From: an uncultured Peptostreptococcus sp.
Lineage (GTDB): Bacteria; Bacillota; Clostridia; Peptostreptococcales; Peptostreptococcaceae
NCBI GenBank assembly: GCA_900759325.1
Contig: CAAEUW010000053.1
Coordinates: 1-36,767, forward strand
Reading direction: 5' to 3'
DNA length: 36,767 nucleotides
The notes under the pieces were generated by a model. That model did no database searches. It was not told the origin of the DNA and worked only from the letters and a program-made list of their open reading frames with translations. Numbering within the stretch: position 1 is the stretch's first letter; the number at the start of each line of letters is the position of its first letter. Shown here one piece after another: positions 23,800 through 31,571 of the stretch. Both the position numbers and the translations under genes were made by a program.

Positions 23800-24699
23800 T
23801 TATTCTCCCATCTTATTTAAGAAGTTCCTAAGGGCTCCAACCATACCAGCATCGTTCTTTAGCTTGGCAAACCTAAGCTCTGTATTGTTTAGTATAAGTG
23901 GAGTTAAATACTTGGCCAAGGCAACTTCTAATCTAGGCTTGAAGTAGTCCTCTCTTGCCATAATACCTCCACCAAGGATTATAATTCCTGGATTATAGAT
24001 GTAGGCAAGGGTAGATAGGCCAATAGCCAACTTATCTATCATCTTATCAACTGCATCTATATATACCTGGTCTCCAGCCTCTATCCTTTCAAATACCATC
24101 TTACCGTTAAGACTATCAGTTTCAAGACCCAGCCTTTTTTCAAGTCCAGATGTCATAGCATATGTAGACGCAACATCCTCAAACCTACCACCTGGTATCA
24201 TTATTTTACCGATTTCACCTGCACACATGCATTCACCAGTAATTAACTGCCCATCCTGAATCAGGCAGGCTCCTATACCAGTTCCGACCGTAATCATACT
24301 TACTAGCTTCCTGTCAGTATTTCCGCCCAACCATAGCTCACCTAGACCAGCACAGTTGACGTCGTTTTCTAGGTGACAAGTAAGGCCTGTTTCATTCTCG
24401 ATAATATCCTTGACCCTCATCATAGAGTATCCAGGTATTAGGTGGTCATCCGCATGCATGACTATACCATTTTTTGAGTCTATCATTCCATGAGTAGATA
24501 TGGCCACACCCTCTAGCTTGTAGTCGGGCAGAAGGCTCTTAGTCTTGGCAACCATCTTATCAACTATGCCCTTACCACCAAGTGTCCTGGCTTCAGAATT
24601 CATGCTGCCCTTCTTTATTATATTTCCGTTTTCTTCGATAATACCATAACCGATGCCAGTACCGCCGACATCAAAACAAATATATTGCTTCATATTCAT
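23800..24699 (-). CDS. ROK family sugar kinase
   Basis: A 299-aa ROK protein without an N-terminal DNA-binding domain, thus a kinase rather than a repressor. Phosphate-binding motif FDVGGTGIGYG (residues 9-19) and catalytic Asp113 in LENDVNCAGLGE are present, with TVGTGIGACLI. The usual zinc-binding Cys cluster is absent and the EIGH motif reads EIGK, followed by FEDVASTYAM; this recalls the zinc-less beta-glucoside kinase (BglK)-type group rather than classical glucokinase. Glucose produced by the divergent maltose operon is a plausible substrate, but another sugar is possible. No strong ribosome binding site precedes the ATG; a short coupled leader frame may supply ribosomes. Confidence 0.85.
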   Translation of the reverse strand: MNMKQYICFDVGGTGIGYGIIEENGNIIKKGSMNSEARTLGGKGIVDKMVAKTKSLLPDYKLEGVAISTHGMIDSKNGIVMHADDHLIPGYSMMRVKDIIENETGLTCHLENDVNCAGLGELWLGGNTDRKLVSMITVGTGIGACLIQDGQLITGECMCAGEIGKIMIPGGRFEDVASTYAMTSGLEKRLGLETDSLNGKMVFERIEAGDQVYIDAVDKMIDKLAIGLSTLAYIYNPGIIILGGGIMAREDYFKPRLEVALAKYLTPLILNNTELRFAKLKNDAGMVGALRNFLNKMGE

Positions 24700-24722
24700 T
24701 AACTTAAATGTATCAGATACAT
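24699..24722 (-). promoter_or_regulatory. Possible seven-codon leader frame with a palindrome before the ROK gene
   Basis: On the minus strand an ATG at 24722, just after a GAAGGGAG ribosome binding site, starts a frame MYLIHLS that ends with TAA overlapping the ROK ATG by one base (TAATG). The first codons lie in a perfect palindrome, ATGTATC-N-GATACAT (24708-24722). This could be translational coupling, an operator, or chance. Confidence 0.35.
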
Positions 24723-24857
24723 TTTCTCCCTTCTAAAATTAAGTATTTACCACTAATTACTGGTCGTTTTTTTATAGAAAATTTATAGTAGCTAGTGAAT
24801 TGTAAGACCAGTATAATCCATATTTTGAAAATTTTCAATAAATTTTAATAAAATATA

Positions 24858-24886
24858 TTGCAATAGAATGGTAATTATGATATATT
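24858..24886 (+). promoter_or_regulatory. Candidate promoter for the LacI-family regulator gene
   Basis: TTGCAA (24858-24863) and TATATT (24881-24886) with a 17-base spacer. The first operator-like site begins about ten bases after the expected start of transcription, so a bound repressor would block early elongation. A second TATAAT lies at 24953-24958. Confidence 0.45.
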
Positions 24887-24901
24887 GTGTATAAAGTTCG
24901 C

Positions 24902-24914
24902 GAAACCGGTTAAG
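24902..24914. promoter_or_regulatory. LacI-family operator-like site 1
   Basis: GAAACCGGTTAAG contains the perfect palindrome AACCGGTT (24904-24911) with the central CG typical of LacI/GalR operators. It is 74 bases before the regulator's start codon and is probably an autoregulatory site. Confidence 0.6.
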
Positions 24915-24933
24915 TAATTAATAAAATTAGTAC

Positions 24934-24946
24934 GAAATCGGTTTAG
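24934..24946. promoter_or_regulatory. LacI-family operator-like site 2
   Basis: GAAATCGGTTTAG matches site 1 in 10 of 13 positions, with AAATCGGTTT at 24935-24944. Its centre lies 32 bases from that of site 1, close to three helical turns, so two dimers would sit on the same face of the DNA. Confidence 0.6.
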
Positions 24947-24987
24947 AGACTTTATAATAATATTGACTGAATTAAGGAGGTTCGGTA

Positions 24988-25980
24988 GTGGAAAAACAGA
25001 GAAAAGTTACAATGCAGACCGTGGCTGATGAGGCCGGTGTGTCAAAGGCAACTGTATCTAGAGCTATCGGAAATTATCCGGATATCAGTGATAGCACCAA
25101 GAAAAAGATATTTGAGGTGATGGAACGTTTAGACTACCATCCTAGTGCTATCGCCCGAAGTCTTGCCAATAGGATTTCCAAAAATGTGGGACTTGTCCTA
25201 CCAGCAGACGATGATTTCTTTATGAACCCTTTCTTCCAGGAAAGCCTAAGAGGAGTTGCCAAGACGGCAGGTAAGAGGGGCTATGATACCTTGATTGCCT
25301 ATAATGGTAAAAATGAAACCAATGCAGTGAAAAGGCTGGTAAACTCCAACAAGGTAGATGGGGTAATCCTTATGAGGTCAGTAATTGGTGATTCAACAGT
25401 AAACTATCTTAGAAGAATAGAATTTCCATTTATCCTAATAGGTAAGAGCAGGGAATATAATGATATCTATACGGTGGATACAGATAATGCAGATGCCTGT
25501 AGGAAGCTGACAAACTACTTAGCTGATTATGGATGTAAGAAGATAGGCTTTATAGGTGGTAGGAGAGACTCTATGGTTACAATTGACAGGTACGATGGCT
25601 ATCTCCAGTCTATAAGGGAAAACGACTTGTATTTCAGTTCTGATTTGGTTGAGGAAAACGAATTTAATAAACTCAACGGCTATATGTCCATGAAGAAGCT
25701 ACTAGAGGCCAACCAGGATATGGATGGTGTAGTGATTACTGACTCCCTAATATTTTCTGGAGCCATAGACTACCTATCTAGTGTAGGTAGGGAAAAGGAT
25801 ATAATGATAGGGGCATTTGGCGCAGAATCAAATAGCTTTAGCAAGGACAAGCACAGGGTTGTAAATGTTGATGTAGGGTCTATGAGGATTGGTGAATTTA
25901 GCTGTGGAAAGCTGATTGATATACTTGAAAAGAAGGATGTTGACCTAGCTGATATAGTTGACTACATCATAGAAGATTAG
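24988..25980 (+). CDS. LacI-family regulator, probably of the maltose operon
   Basis: A 330-aa repressor of the LacI/GalR family. The helix-turn-helix and hinge are clear (residues 8-62: MQTVADEAGVSKATVSRAI, then RLDYHPSAIARSLANR, with the hinge-helix Ala/Leu pair that reads the central CG). A periplasmic-binding-like sugar domain follows (NVGLVLPA, VDGVILMRS, GCKKIGFIGG, MDGVVITDS). The start is GTG with AAGGAGG seven bases before. It lies directly upstream of the maltose operon, and its own leader has two operator-like sites, so it probably responds to maltose or a product. MalR-type by context; the ligand is not proven. Confidence 0.9.
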   Translation: MEKQRKVTMQTVADEAGVSKATVSRAIGNYPDISDSTKKKIFEVMERLDYHPSAIARSLANRISKNVGLVLPADDDFFMNPFFQESLRGVAKTAGKRGYDTLIAYNGKNETNAVKRLVNSNKVDGVILMRSVIGDSTVNYLRRIEFPFILIGKSREYNDIYTVDTDNADACRKLTNYLADYGCKKIGFIGGRRDSMVTIDRYDGYLQSIRENDLYFSSDLVEENEFNKLNGYMSMKKLLEANQDMDGVVITDSLIFSGAIDYLSSVGREKDIMIGAFGAESNSFSKDKHRVVNVDVGSMRIGEFSCGKLIDILEKKDVDLADIVDYIIED

Positions 25981-26081
25981 GATCTTGATTATTAATTTGG
26001 TTATATACTGATTATAGGAAATTTAATAGATTTATTTGTGTAAATGTGATAGTTTTCCTAGTAATGGGTATAACATATAAG

Positions 26082-26121
26082 GTAAGTGTTAAAATTTTTA
26101 AAGTAAGTGTTAAAATTTTTA
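26082..26121 (+). repeat. Two tandem copies of a 19-bp sequence before the binding-protein gene
   Basis: GTAAGTGTTAAAATTTTTA occurs at 26082-26100 and again at 26103-26121 (21-base period). The second copy runs directly into the AGGAGG ribosome binding site of the lipoprotein gene. An A/U-rich duplicated leader of this sort may boost translation or stabilise mRNA. Confidence 0.85.
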
Positions 26122-26132
26122 GGAGGTTTTTT

Positions 26133-27419
26133 ATGAAGTTTAAAAAATTACTAAGTTTAGCCGTAGTAGGCGTTTTGTCTGCTTCAGTGCTAGCAGGTTG
26201 TGGAAATTCTGGTGGTGGAAGCTCAAGTGGAGACCAGGTACAGTTGGATGTATTCCAGTTCAAGGTAGAATTCAAGGATCAGTTTAATAAGCTGGCTCAG
26301 GAATACATGAAGGAAAATCCAAATGTTAAGATCAATATAACTACTGTAGGCGGTGGTGGTGACTATGGTGCAGCACTAAAGTCTAAGTTCTCTTCTGGTA
26401 ATGAGCCTGCAATATTCAACATTGGTGGTCCTCAGGACGTTAAGGATTGGCAGACTAAGCTAGAAGACTTAACTGATGTACCACTTGCTAAGGAAGCACT
26501 TCCAAAGACTCTAGATGGAGTTACTGTTGGTGGTAAGGTATACGGTCTACCATTCAACCAGGAAGGTTACGGATTCATCTACAACAAGGCAGTATTTGAA
26601 AAGGCTGGAATCAAGGCTGAAGATCTAACTACTTATGCTAAGTTAGCAGAAGCTGTTAAGACTCTAGACTCAAAGAAGAAGGAATTAGGACTAGATGCAG
26701 TATTTGCATTACCAGCTAAGGAAGACTGGGTAACAGGACTTCACCTTTCAAATGTATTCCTTTCTCCAGAATTTGACGGAGATATCAACAAGGCATTTGC
26801 AGCTAAGAACGTAGAATTTAAGTATGGTAAGCAGTTCAAGGATGTTCTTGACATGCAGAACAAGTTCTCTGTACAGCCAACAGCAAGCTTAGATTACTCT
26901 CAGCAGGTTGAAAAGCTGTTCTCTAATGGTAAGGTTGCTATGATTCAGCAGGGTAACTGGGTATACAATTCAGTAGAACAGATAGATGCTGACCTAGCTA
27001 AGAATATAGGTATGCTTCCTATACCAGTAGAAGGTGTTGCTGAAGGTAAGCTACCAGTTGGTGTTCCAATGTACTGGGCAGTAAACAATACTAAGGATGA
27101 TGCAACTAAGAAGGCGGCTAAGGACTTCTTAAACTGGGTTTACACTTCTGATAAGGGTAAGGAATACGTCCTAACTCAGTTCAAGTTTATACCAGCATAT
27201 AAGGGATTTGACGAATCTAAGATCAGTGATCCTCTAGCTCAGACAATCTATAAGTATGCAAAAGATGGAAACACAATTAACTGGGTATTCATGGGATATC
27301 CATCAAGCTGGGGACAGAAGACTCTTGGAGCAGAAATCCAGAGATATGTAAGTGGTCAGGCTAGTTGGGATGACATAGTTAAGACTTCACAGAAGGCTTG
27401 GGAACAGGCTAGACAGTAA
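26133..27419 (+). CDS. Maltose/maltodextrin ABC transporter substrate-binding lipoprotein
   Basis: A 428-aa extracellular solute-binding protein (SBP family 1). The signal peptide is a lipoprotein type: Lys-rich start, hydrophobic core and lipobox LAGC with lipidated Cys23, then a Gly/Ser linker. The mature part shows the classical family pattern (VKINITTVGGGGDYGAALKS, YGLPFNQEGYGFIYNKAVFEKAG, GKVAMIQQGNWVY). ATG 26133 is chosen because AGGAGG (26121-26126) precedes it and the signal peptide begins there; the frame upstream is the duplicated leader. Codon choice is cleaner than in the repair genes (many AAG, GGT, CCA), suggesting high expression. Substrate is inferred from the downstream maltose phosphorylase. 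Followed by a terminator before the permeases. Confidence 0.9.
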   Translation: MKFKKLLSLAVVGVLSASVLAGCGNSGGGSSSGDQVQLDVFQFKVEFKDQFNKLAQEYMKENPNVKINITTVGGGGDYGAALKSKFSSGNEPAIFNIGGPQDVKDWQTKLEDLTDVPLAKEALPKTLDGVTVGGKVYGLPFNQEGYGFIYNKAVFEKAGIKAEDLTTYAKLAEAVKTLDSKKKELGLDAVFALPAKEDWVTGLHLSNVFLSPEFDGDINKAFAAKNVEFKYGKQFKDVLDMQNKFSVQPTASLDYSQQVEKLFSNGKVAMIQQGNWVYNSVEQIDADLAKNIGMLPIPVEGVAEGKLPVGVPMYWAVNNTKDDATKKAAKDFLNWVYTSDKGKEYVLTQFKFIPAYKGFDESKISDPLAQTIYKYAKDGNTINWVFMGYPSSWGQKTLGAEIQRYVSGQASWDDIVKTSQKAWEQARQ

Positions 27420-27434
27420 TAAATGATTAAATTG

Positions 27435-27476
27435 AGGTGCTGCGTGTTGATTTCAACTTGTCAGCACCTTGTTTTT
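27435..27476 (+). terminator. Intra-operon terminator between binding protein and permease genes
   Basis: AGGTGCTG (27435-27442) pairs with CAGCACCT (27462-27469), with an inner GTTG/CAAC pairing, followed by a T-run (27472-27476). It should cause partial termination, giving more binding protein than permease. Confidence 0.75.
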
Positions 27477-27498
27477 AAAAAAGCAATAGGAGGCTATT

Positions 27499-28371
27499 AT
27501 GAACAAAAAATTAGGTAAGAATGGTCTATTTTTCTGGTTGTTTCTAGCACCAGTTTTAATAGCACTAATCATGGTAGTTGTTATACCGCTTTTATATGGT
27601 GTATATTATTCCTTCACGAATTGGGATGGTATAAACACACCAGTATTTGCGGGTATCAGTAATTATATGCAACTACTAGGTGATGAAGGTTTTAGAAATG
27701 CTCTTTGGTTTACTACTAAGTTCGCAGTAGTATCAATAGTTTTAATAAATGCTATAGGTTTGGGACTTGCCCTACTTGTTACACAGAAACTAAAGGGAAG
27801 TAATATAATGAGAACAGTATTTTTCATGCCAAACCTTATAGGTGGTTTGATTCTAGGATTTATATGGCAGTTCGTATTTATCCAGGGCTTTGATGCCATA
27901 GGACAGGCAGTTGGAACAGAGGCACTTCAGGGTTGGTTGTCAACTACTCGTACAGGCTTCTGGGGATTGGTAATACTTACAGCTTGGCAGATGTCAGGTT
28001 ATATAATGATAATTTATATAGCCCACCTAGAAGGTATACCAGAAGACTTGGTAGAGGCTGCCCAGATAGATGGAGCCAATGTCTTCCAGAGGTTTAGACA
28101 CATTATATTCCCTCTAGTGGCACCAGCCTTTACAGTTAGTATGTTCTTGACACTTTCTAATTCATTTAAGCTTTATGACCAGAACTTGTCATTAACAGGT
28201 GGAGCACCTTATAATTCGACTCAGATGGTTGCTATGAACATATACAATACAGCATTCTTGGAAAATAAGATGGCCTATGCTCAGTCAAAGGCTCTAGTAT
28301 TCTTTATAATCATAGCAGTAATATCACTAACTCAGGTTTACTATAACAAGAAGAGGGAGGTGGAGATGTAA
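27499..28371 (+). CDS. Sugar ABC transporter permease, MalF type
   Basis: A 290-aa inner-membrane permease with six predicted segments (first at residues 13-35). The EAA loop that contacts the ATPase is EAAQIDGANVFQRFRHIIFP (about residues 187-206). Short form, as usual in Gram-positive carbohydrate importers (CUT1), without the long periplasmic loop of enterobacterial MalF. Its start has AGGAGG upstream (27489-27494). The stop overlaps the start of the next permease (TAATG). Forms the importer with the next permease, the lipoprotein and the ATPase encoded at the operon end. Confidence 0.92.
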   Translation: MNKKLGKNGLFFWLFLAPVLIALIMVVVIPLLYGVYYSFTNWDGINTPVFAGISNYMQLLGDEGFRNALWFTTKFAVVSIVLINAIGLGLALLVTQKLKGSNIMRTVFFMPNLIGGLILGFIWQFVFIQGFDAIGQAVGTEALQGWLSTTRTGFWGLVILTAWQMSGYIMIIYIAHLEGIPEDLVEAAQIDGANVFQRFRHIIFPLVAPAFTVSMFLTLSNSFKLYDQNLSLTGGAPYNSTQMVAMNIYNTAFLENKMAYAQSKALVFFIIIAVISLTQVYYNKKREVEM

Positions 28372-29192
28372 TGAGTAGCACAAAAAAGAAAAATATAATA
28401 CTTGGTATCCTTGGAACAATATTGAGTTTAATTTGGCTGAGTCCATTCTACTTGATGGTAGTCAACTCGCTAAAGACTAAAAAGGAAATATTTGAATCTC
28501 CACTTAAGTTACCATCAGGTATACAGTTTGAAAACTACAAGCAGGCAGCTGAAAATTTGAGCTTTGCACAGACATTTACAAACTCTATAATTATAACAGT
28601 TGTCAGCGTAATAATTATAATAGTATTTTCATCAATGGCAGCATATGCCCTTTCAAGAGTTAAGTCAAAGGTTAGTTCGCTAATATTCTTTGTATTTGTA
28701 GCAGCCATGCTAATACCTTTCCAGGCAGTAATGATACCGCTAGTATCATTCTTCGGTAAGTTAGGTATGCTTAATAGACCGGGTATAATGTTCTTGTATC
28801 TAGGTTTTGGTTCATCTATGGCCATCTTCCTATACCATGGTACAATCAACGGTATATCAAGGTCACTAGATGAAGCAGCAATCATAGATGGTTGTAATAG
28901 GTTCCAGGTATTCTGGTATATTATATTCCCAATCCTAAAGCCTATTACAGTAACAGTAGCTATCTTAAACACAATTTGGATATGGAACGACTACTTGCTA
29001 CCATCTTTAGTAATAAACAAGTTGGGTTCAGAAACAATACCACTAAAGATGTTCTTCTTCTTCGGTGAGTATACAAAGCAGTGGCACCTAGCCTTAGCTG
29101 GTCTTACAATAGCGATCATACCAGTAATCATCTTCTACTTCATAGCTCAGAAGCAGATTATAAAGGGTATAACAGCCGGATCAGTAAAGTAA
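28371..29192 (+). CDS. Sugar ABC transporter permease, MalG type
   Basis: A 273-aa inner-membrane permease with six predicted segments. N-terminal pattern SPFYLMVVNSLKTKKEIFESP and the EAA loop EAAIIDGCNRFQVFWYIIFP (about residues 165-184) are typical of CUT1 MalG-like permeases. Overlaps the MalF-type gene by one base, so expression is coupled. An 87-base gap follows before the phosphorylase start. Confidence 0.92.
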   Translation: MSSTKKKNIILGILGTILSLIWLSPFYLMVVNSLKTKKEIFESPLKLPSGIQFENYKQAAENLSFAQTFTNSIIITVVSVIIIIVFSSMAAYALSRVKSKVSSLIFFVFVAAMLIPFQAVMIPLVSFFGKLGMLNRPGIMFLYLGFGSSMAIFLYHGTINGISRSLDEAAIIDGCNRFQVFWYIIFPILKPITVTVAILNTIWIWNDYLLPSLVINKLGSETIPLKMFFFFGEYTKQWHLALAGLTIAIIPVIIFYFIAQKQIIKGITAGSVK

Positions 29193-29279
29193 ATTTTCAG
29201 AAACCCAGGATTTTAATAGTCAACCATATACAAGCTTTTGTCTAAAGAAGACTATTGGTCCTTGGTATCAGGAGGGAAT

Positions 29280-31568
29280 ATGAAATTCGAATATAATGAA
29301 TTTAAAGTAATAGAAAACGAATTAAATAAGGAAGAACTTAGATTTTCGGAGAGCATAATGTCCCTTGCTAATGAGTATATGGGGATGAGGGGTAATTTTG
29401 AAGAAAAATACTCAGGAGACTCCCTACAGGGTACTTATATTGGGGGTGTTTGGTTTCCAGACAAGACTAAGGTAGGCTGGTGGAAAATTGGTTACCCAGA
29501 ATACTTTGGTAAGATGATAAATTCACCTAACTTTATAGGGATAGGTGTAAAGATAGATGGGCAAGAGCTTGACCTAAATGTAGAAGAAATAGTCTCATAT
29601 AGAAGAGAACTTGATATGGAGAAGGGACTCCTAAAGAGGAGTTTTGAAATAAAGAGGTCTGACAAGTCCTTCCAGATAGATGTAGAAAGATTTGTTAGTA
29701 TTGACACAAAGGAAATTTGTCCTATCAAGTACTCTGTAAGAGCTTTAGATGCAGAGGCACTTGTGGAATTTGTTCCATATCTTGATGCTGATGTTGAAAA
29801 TGAGGATTCTAACTATGAAGAAAAGTTCTGGCATGTTTTAGATAAGGGGGCCCATGAGAATACTGGCTACCTTGTTTCTAAGACTATAGAAAACAATTTT
29901 GGTGTTGAGAGGTTTACTATATGTAACTATATGGTTTCAAGATTATATTCAGACCAGAATGAGGACTATAGGTTTGAAGCTGTAATTGACGATGAATCTG
30001 TTTCAACTAAGACACAAGTCAGGCTAGAACCTGGTCAGACTGCGAGTCTAGAAAAAATTGTGGCTGTAACTACTTCAAGAGACCATAAGGAGGAAGACCT
30101 GACTCGTGTAGCAGGAGACCTTGCCAAGTCCGCAGCTGAATTAGGCTATGATAAGCTATTTGAAAGACATGCCCTAAAGTGGAGACAGAGGTGGGATATA
30201 GCCGACGTAGTAATTAAAAATAAGCCGAAGCTACAGCAGGGGATTAGGTACAGTATATTCCAACTATTCTCAACCTACTATGGGGATGACCTAAGGTTGA
30301 ACATTGGGCCTAAGGGCTTTACAGGAGAAAAGTACGGTGGAGCAACTTATTGGGATACTGAGGCATATATTATACCTATGTATTTATCTACTGCCCCACA
30401 GGAGGTTACAAGGAACCTACTACTATACAGGTACAACCAGTTGACTGAAGCCTACCATAATGCAAGCATGCAGGGACTAAAGGGTGCCCTTTATCCAATG
30501 GTTACCTTCAATGGAATAGAGTGCCATAATGAGTGGGAAATAACCTTTGAAGAAATCCATAGAAATGGTTCAATTGCCTATGCGCTTTACAATTATGCAA
30601 ATTATACTGGAGACTATGACTATATAGTTGACTATGGTATAGATGTTTTAGTTGGTATATCAAGGTTCTGGGCTGATAGAGTCCACTACAGTCAGAGAAA
30701 TAAGAAGTATATGATACATGGTGTAACTGGACCAAATGAATATGAAAATAATGTAAATAACAATTGGTATACCAATACTATAGCAGCTTGGACTCTTGAG
30801 TTTACAATGGCTATGATAGACAAACTAGGCCATAAGTTAGTCTCTAAACTAGAAGCATTGGAAATCGACCAAGATGAATTAAGTAAGTGGAATGATATAG
30901 TAGACAATATGTACTACCCATACGATGAAGAACTAGGAGTATTTGTACAGCATGATACCTTCCTTGATAAGGACTTACAGCCGGTTGATATATTGACTGA
31001 AGCTGATAGGCCCCTAAACAAGAATTGGTCTTGGGACAAAATTCTGAGGTCTTGCTATATAAAGCAGGCAGACGTCCTACAAGGTATCTACTACTTTGGT
31101 GACAGGTACACTGACCAAGAAAAGAAAAATAACTACCTATTCTATGAACCAATGACAGTTCATGAATCAAGTCTATCAGCTTGTATACACTCTATATTAG
31201 CTTGTGAGATTGGCTTAGAGGAAAAGGCAGTTGGTATGTATGAAAGGACAGCTAGGCTAGACCTAGATAACTACAATAAGGATACAGATGACGGCCTACA
31301 TATAACTAGTATGTCAGGTGCATGGATGTCAATAGTTCAGGGCTTTGCTGGTATGAGGACCTACGATGGTTGCCTATCATTTGCCCCAATCCTACCAGAT
31401 GACTGGGATGGCTATAGCTTCAATATTAACTATAGAGATAGGTTGATAAACCTAGATGTTAGCCAAACTGAAATATCTATTAGTTTAAAGAAGGGTAGCC
31501 CAATAGAATTAGATATTTACAAGGAAAAACACTTACTAGAAGATAAATTATTAATAAAGCGAGGATAA
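29280..31568 (+). CDS. Maltose phosphorylase (GH65)
   Basis: A 762-aa glycoside phosphorylase. It splits maltose with phosphate into glucose and beta-glucose-1-phosphate with inversion. The general acid is Glu487 within VTGPNEYENNVNNNWYTN, the signature I associate with maltose phosphorylases; trehalose and kojibiose enzymes commonly have GPDEY. The position equals that of the catalytic Glu known from the Lactobacillus brevis enzyme. Other GH65 landmarks: GGATYWDTEAYIIPMY, EWEITFEEIHRNG, KQADVLQG and the C-terminal beta-sandwich. ATG 29280 follows GGAGGG (29271-29276); an in-frame start at 29238 lacks such a site. The adjoining beta-phosphoglucomutase gene strongly supports the reaction. Confidence 0.9.
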   Translation: MKFEYNEFKVIENELNKEELRFSESIMSLANEYMGMRGNFEEKYSGDSLQGTYIGGVWFPDKTKVGWWKIGYPEYFGKMINSPNFIGIGVKIDGQELDLNVEEIVSYRRELDMEKGLLKRSFEIKRSDKSFQIDVERFVSIDTKEICPIKYSVRALDAEALVEFVPYLDADVENEDSNYEEKFWHVLDKGAHENTGYLVSKTIENNFGVERFTICNYMVSRLYSDQNEDYRFEAVIDDESVSTKTQVRLEPGQTASLEKIVAVTTSRDHKEEDLTRVAGDLAKSAAELGYDKLFERHALKWRQRWDIADVVIKNKPKLQQGIRYSIFQLFSTYYGDDLRLNIGPKGFTGEKYGGATYWDTEAYIIPMYLSTAPQEVTRNLLLYRYNQLTEAYHNASMQGLKGALYPMVTFNGIECHNEWEITFEEIHRNGSIAYALYNYANYTGDYDYIVDYGIDVLVGISRFWADRVHYSQRNKKYMIHGVTGPNEYENNVNNNWYTNTIAAWTLEFTMAMIDKLGHKLVSKLEALEIDQDELSKWNDIVDNMYYPYDEELGVFVQHDTFLDKDLQPVDILTEADRPLNKNWSWDKILRSCYIKQADVLQGIYYFGDRYTDQEKKNNYLFYEPMTVHESSLSACIHSILACEIGLEEKAVGMYERTARLDLDNYNKDTDDGLHITSMSGAWMSIVQGFAGMRTYDGCLSFAPILPDDWDGYSFNINYRDRLINLDVSQTEISISLKKGSPIELDIYKEKHLLEDKLLIKRG

Positions 31569-31571
31569 GAT

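Noticed and set aside
24758..24813. Inverted repeat TACTGGTC / GACCAGTA in the divergent region
   Set aside because: Arms of eight bases are 40 bases apart with a weakly pairing AT-rich interior; no link to a promoter was found, so it may be chance.
29215..29256. Inverted repeat AATAGTC / GACTATT before the maltose phosphorylase gene
   Set aside because: Seven-base arms with a 28-base loop and no T-run; it does not reach the ribosome binding site, so I call neither a terminator nor a switch.
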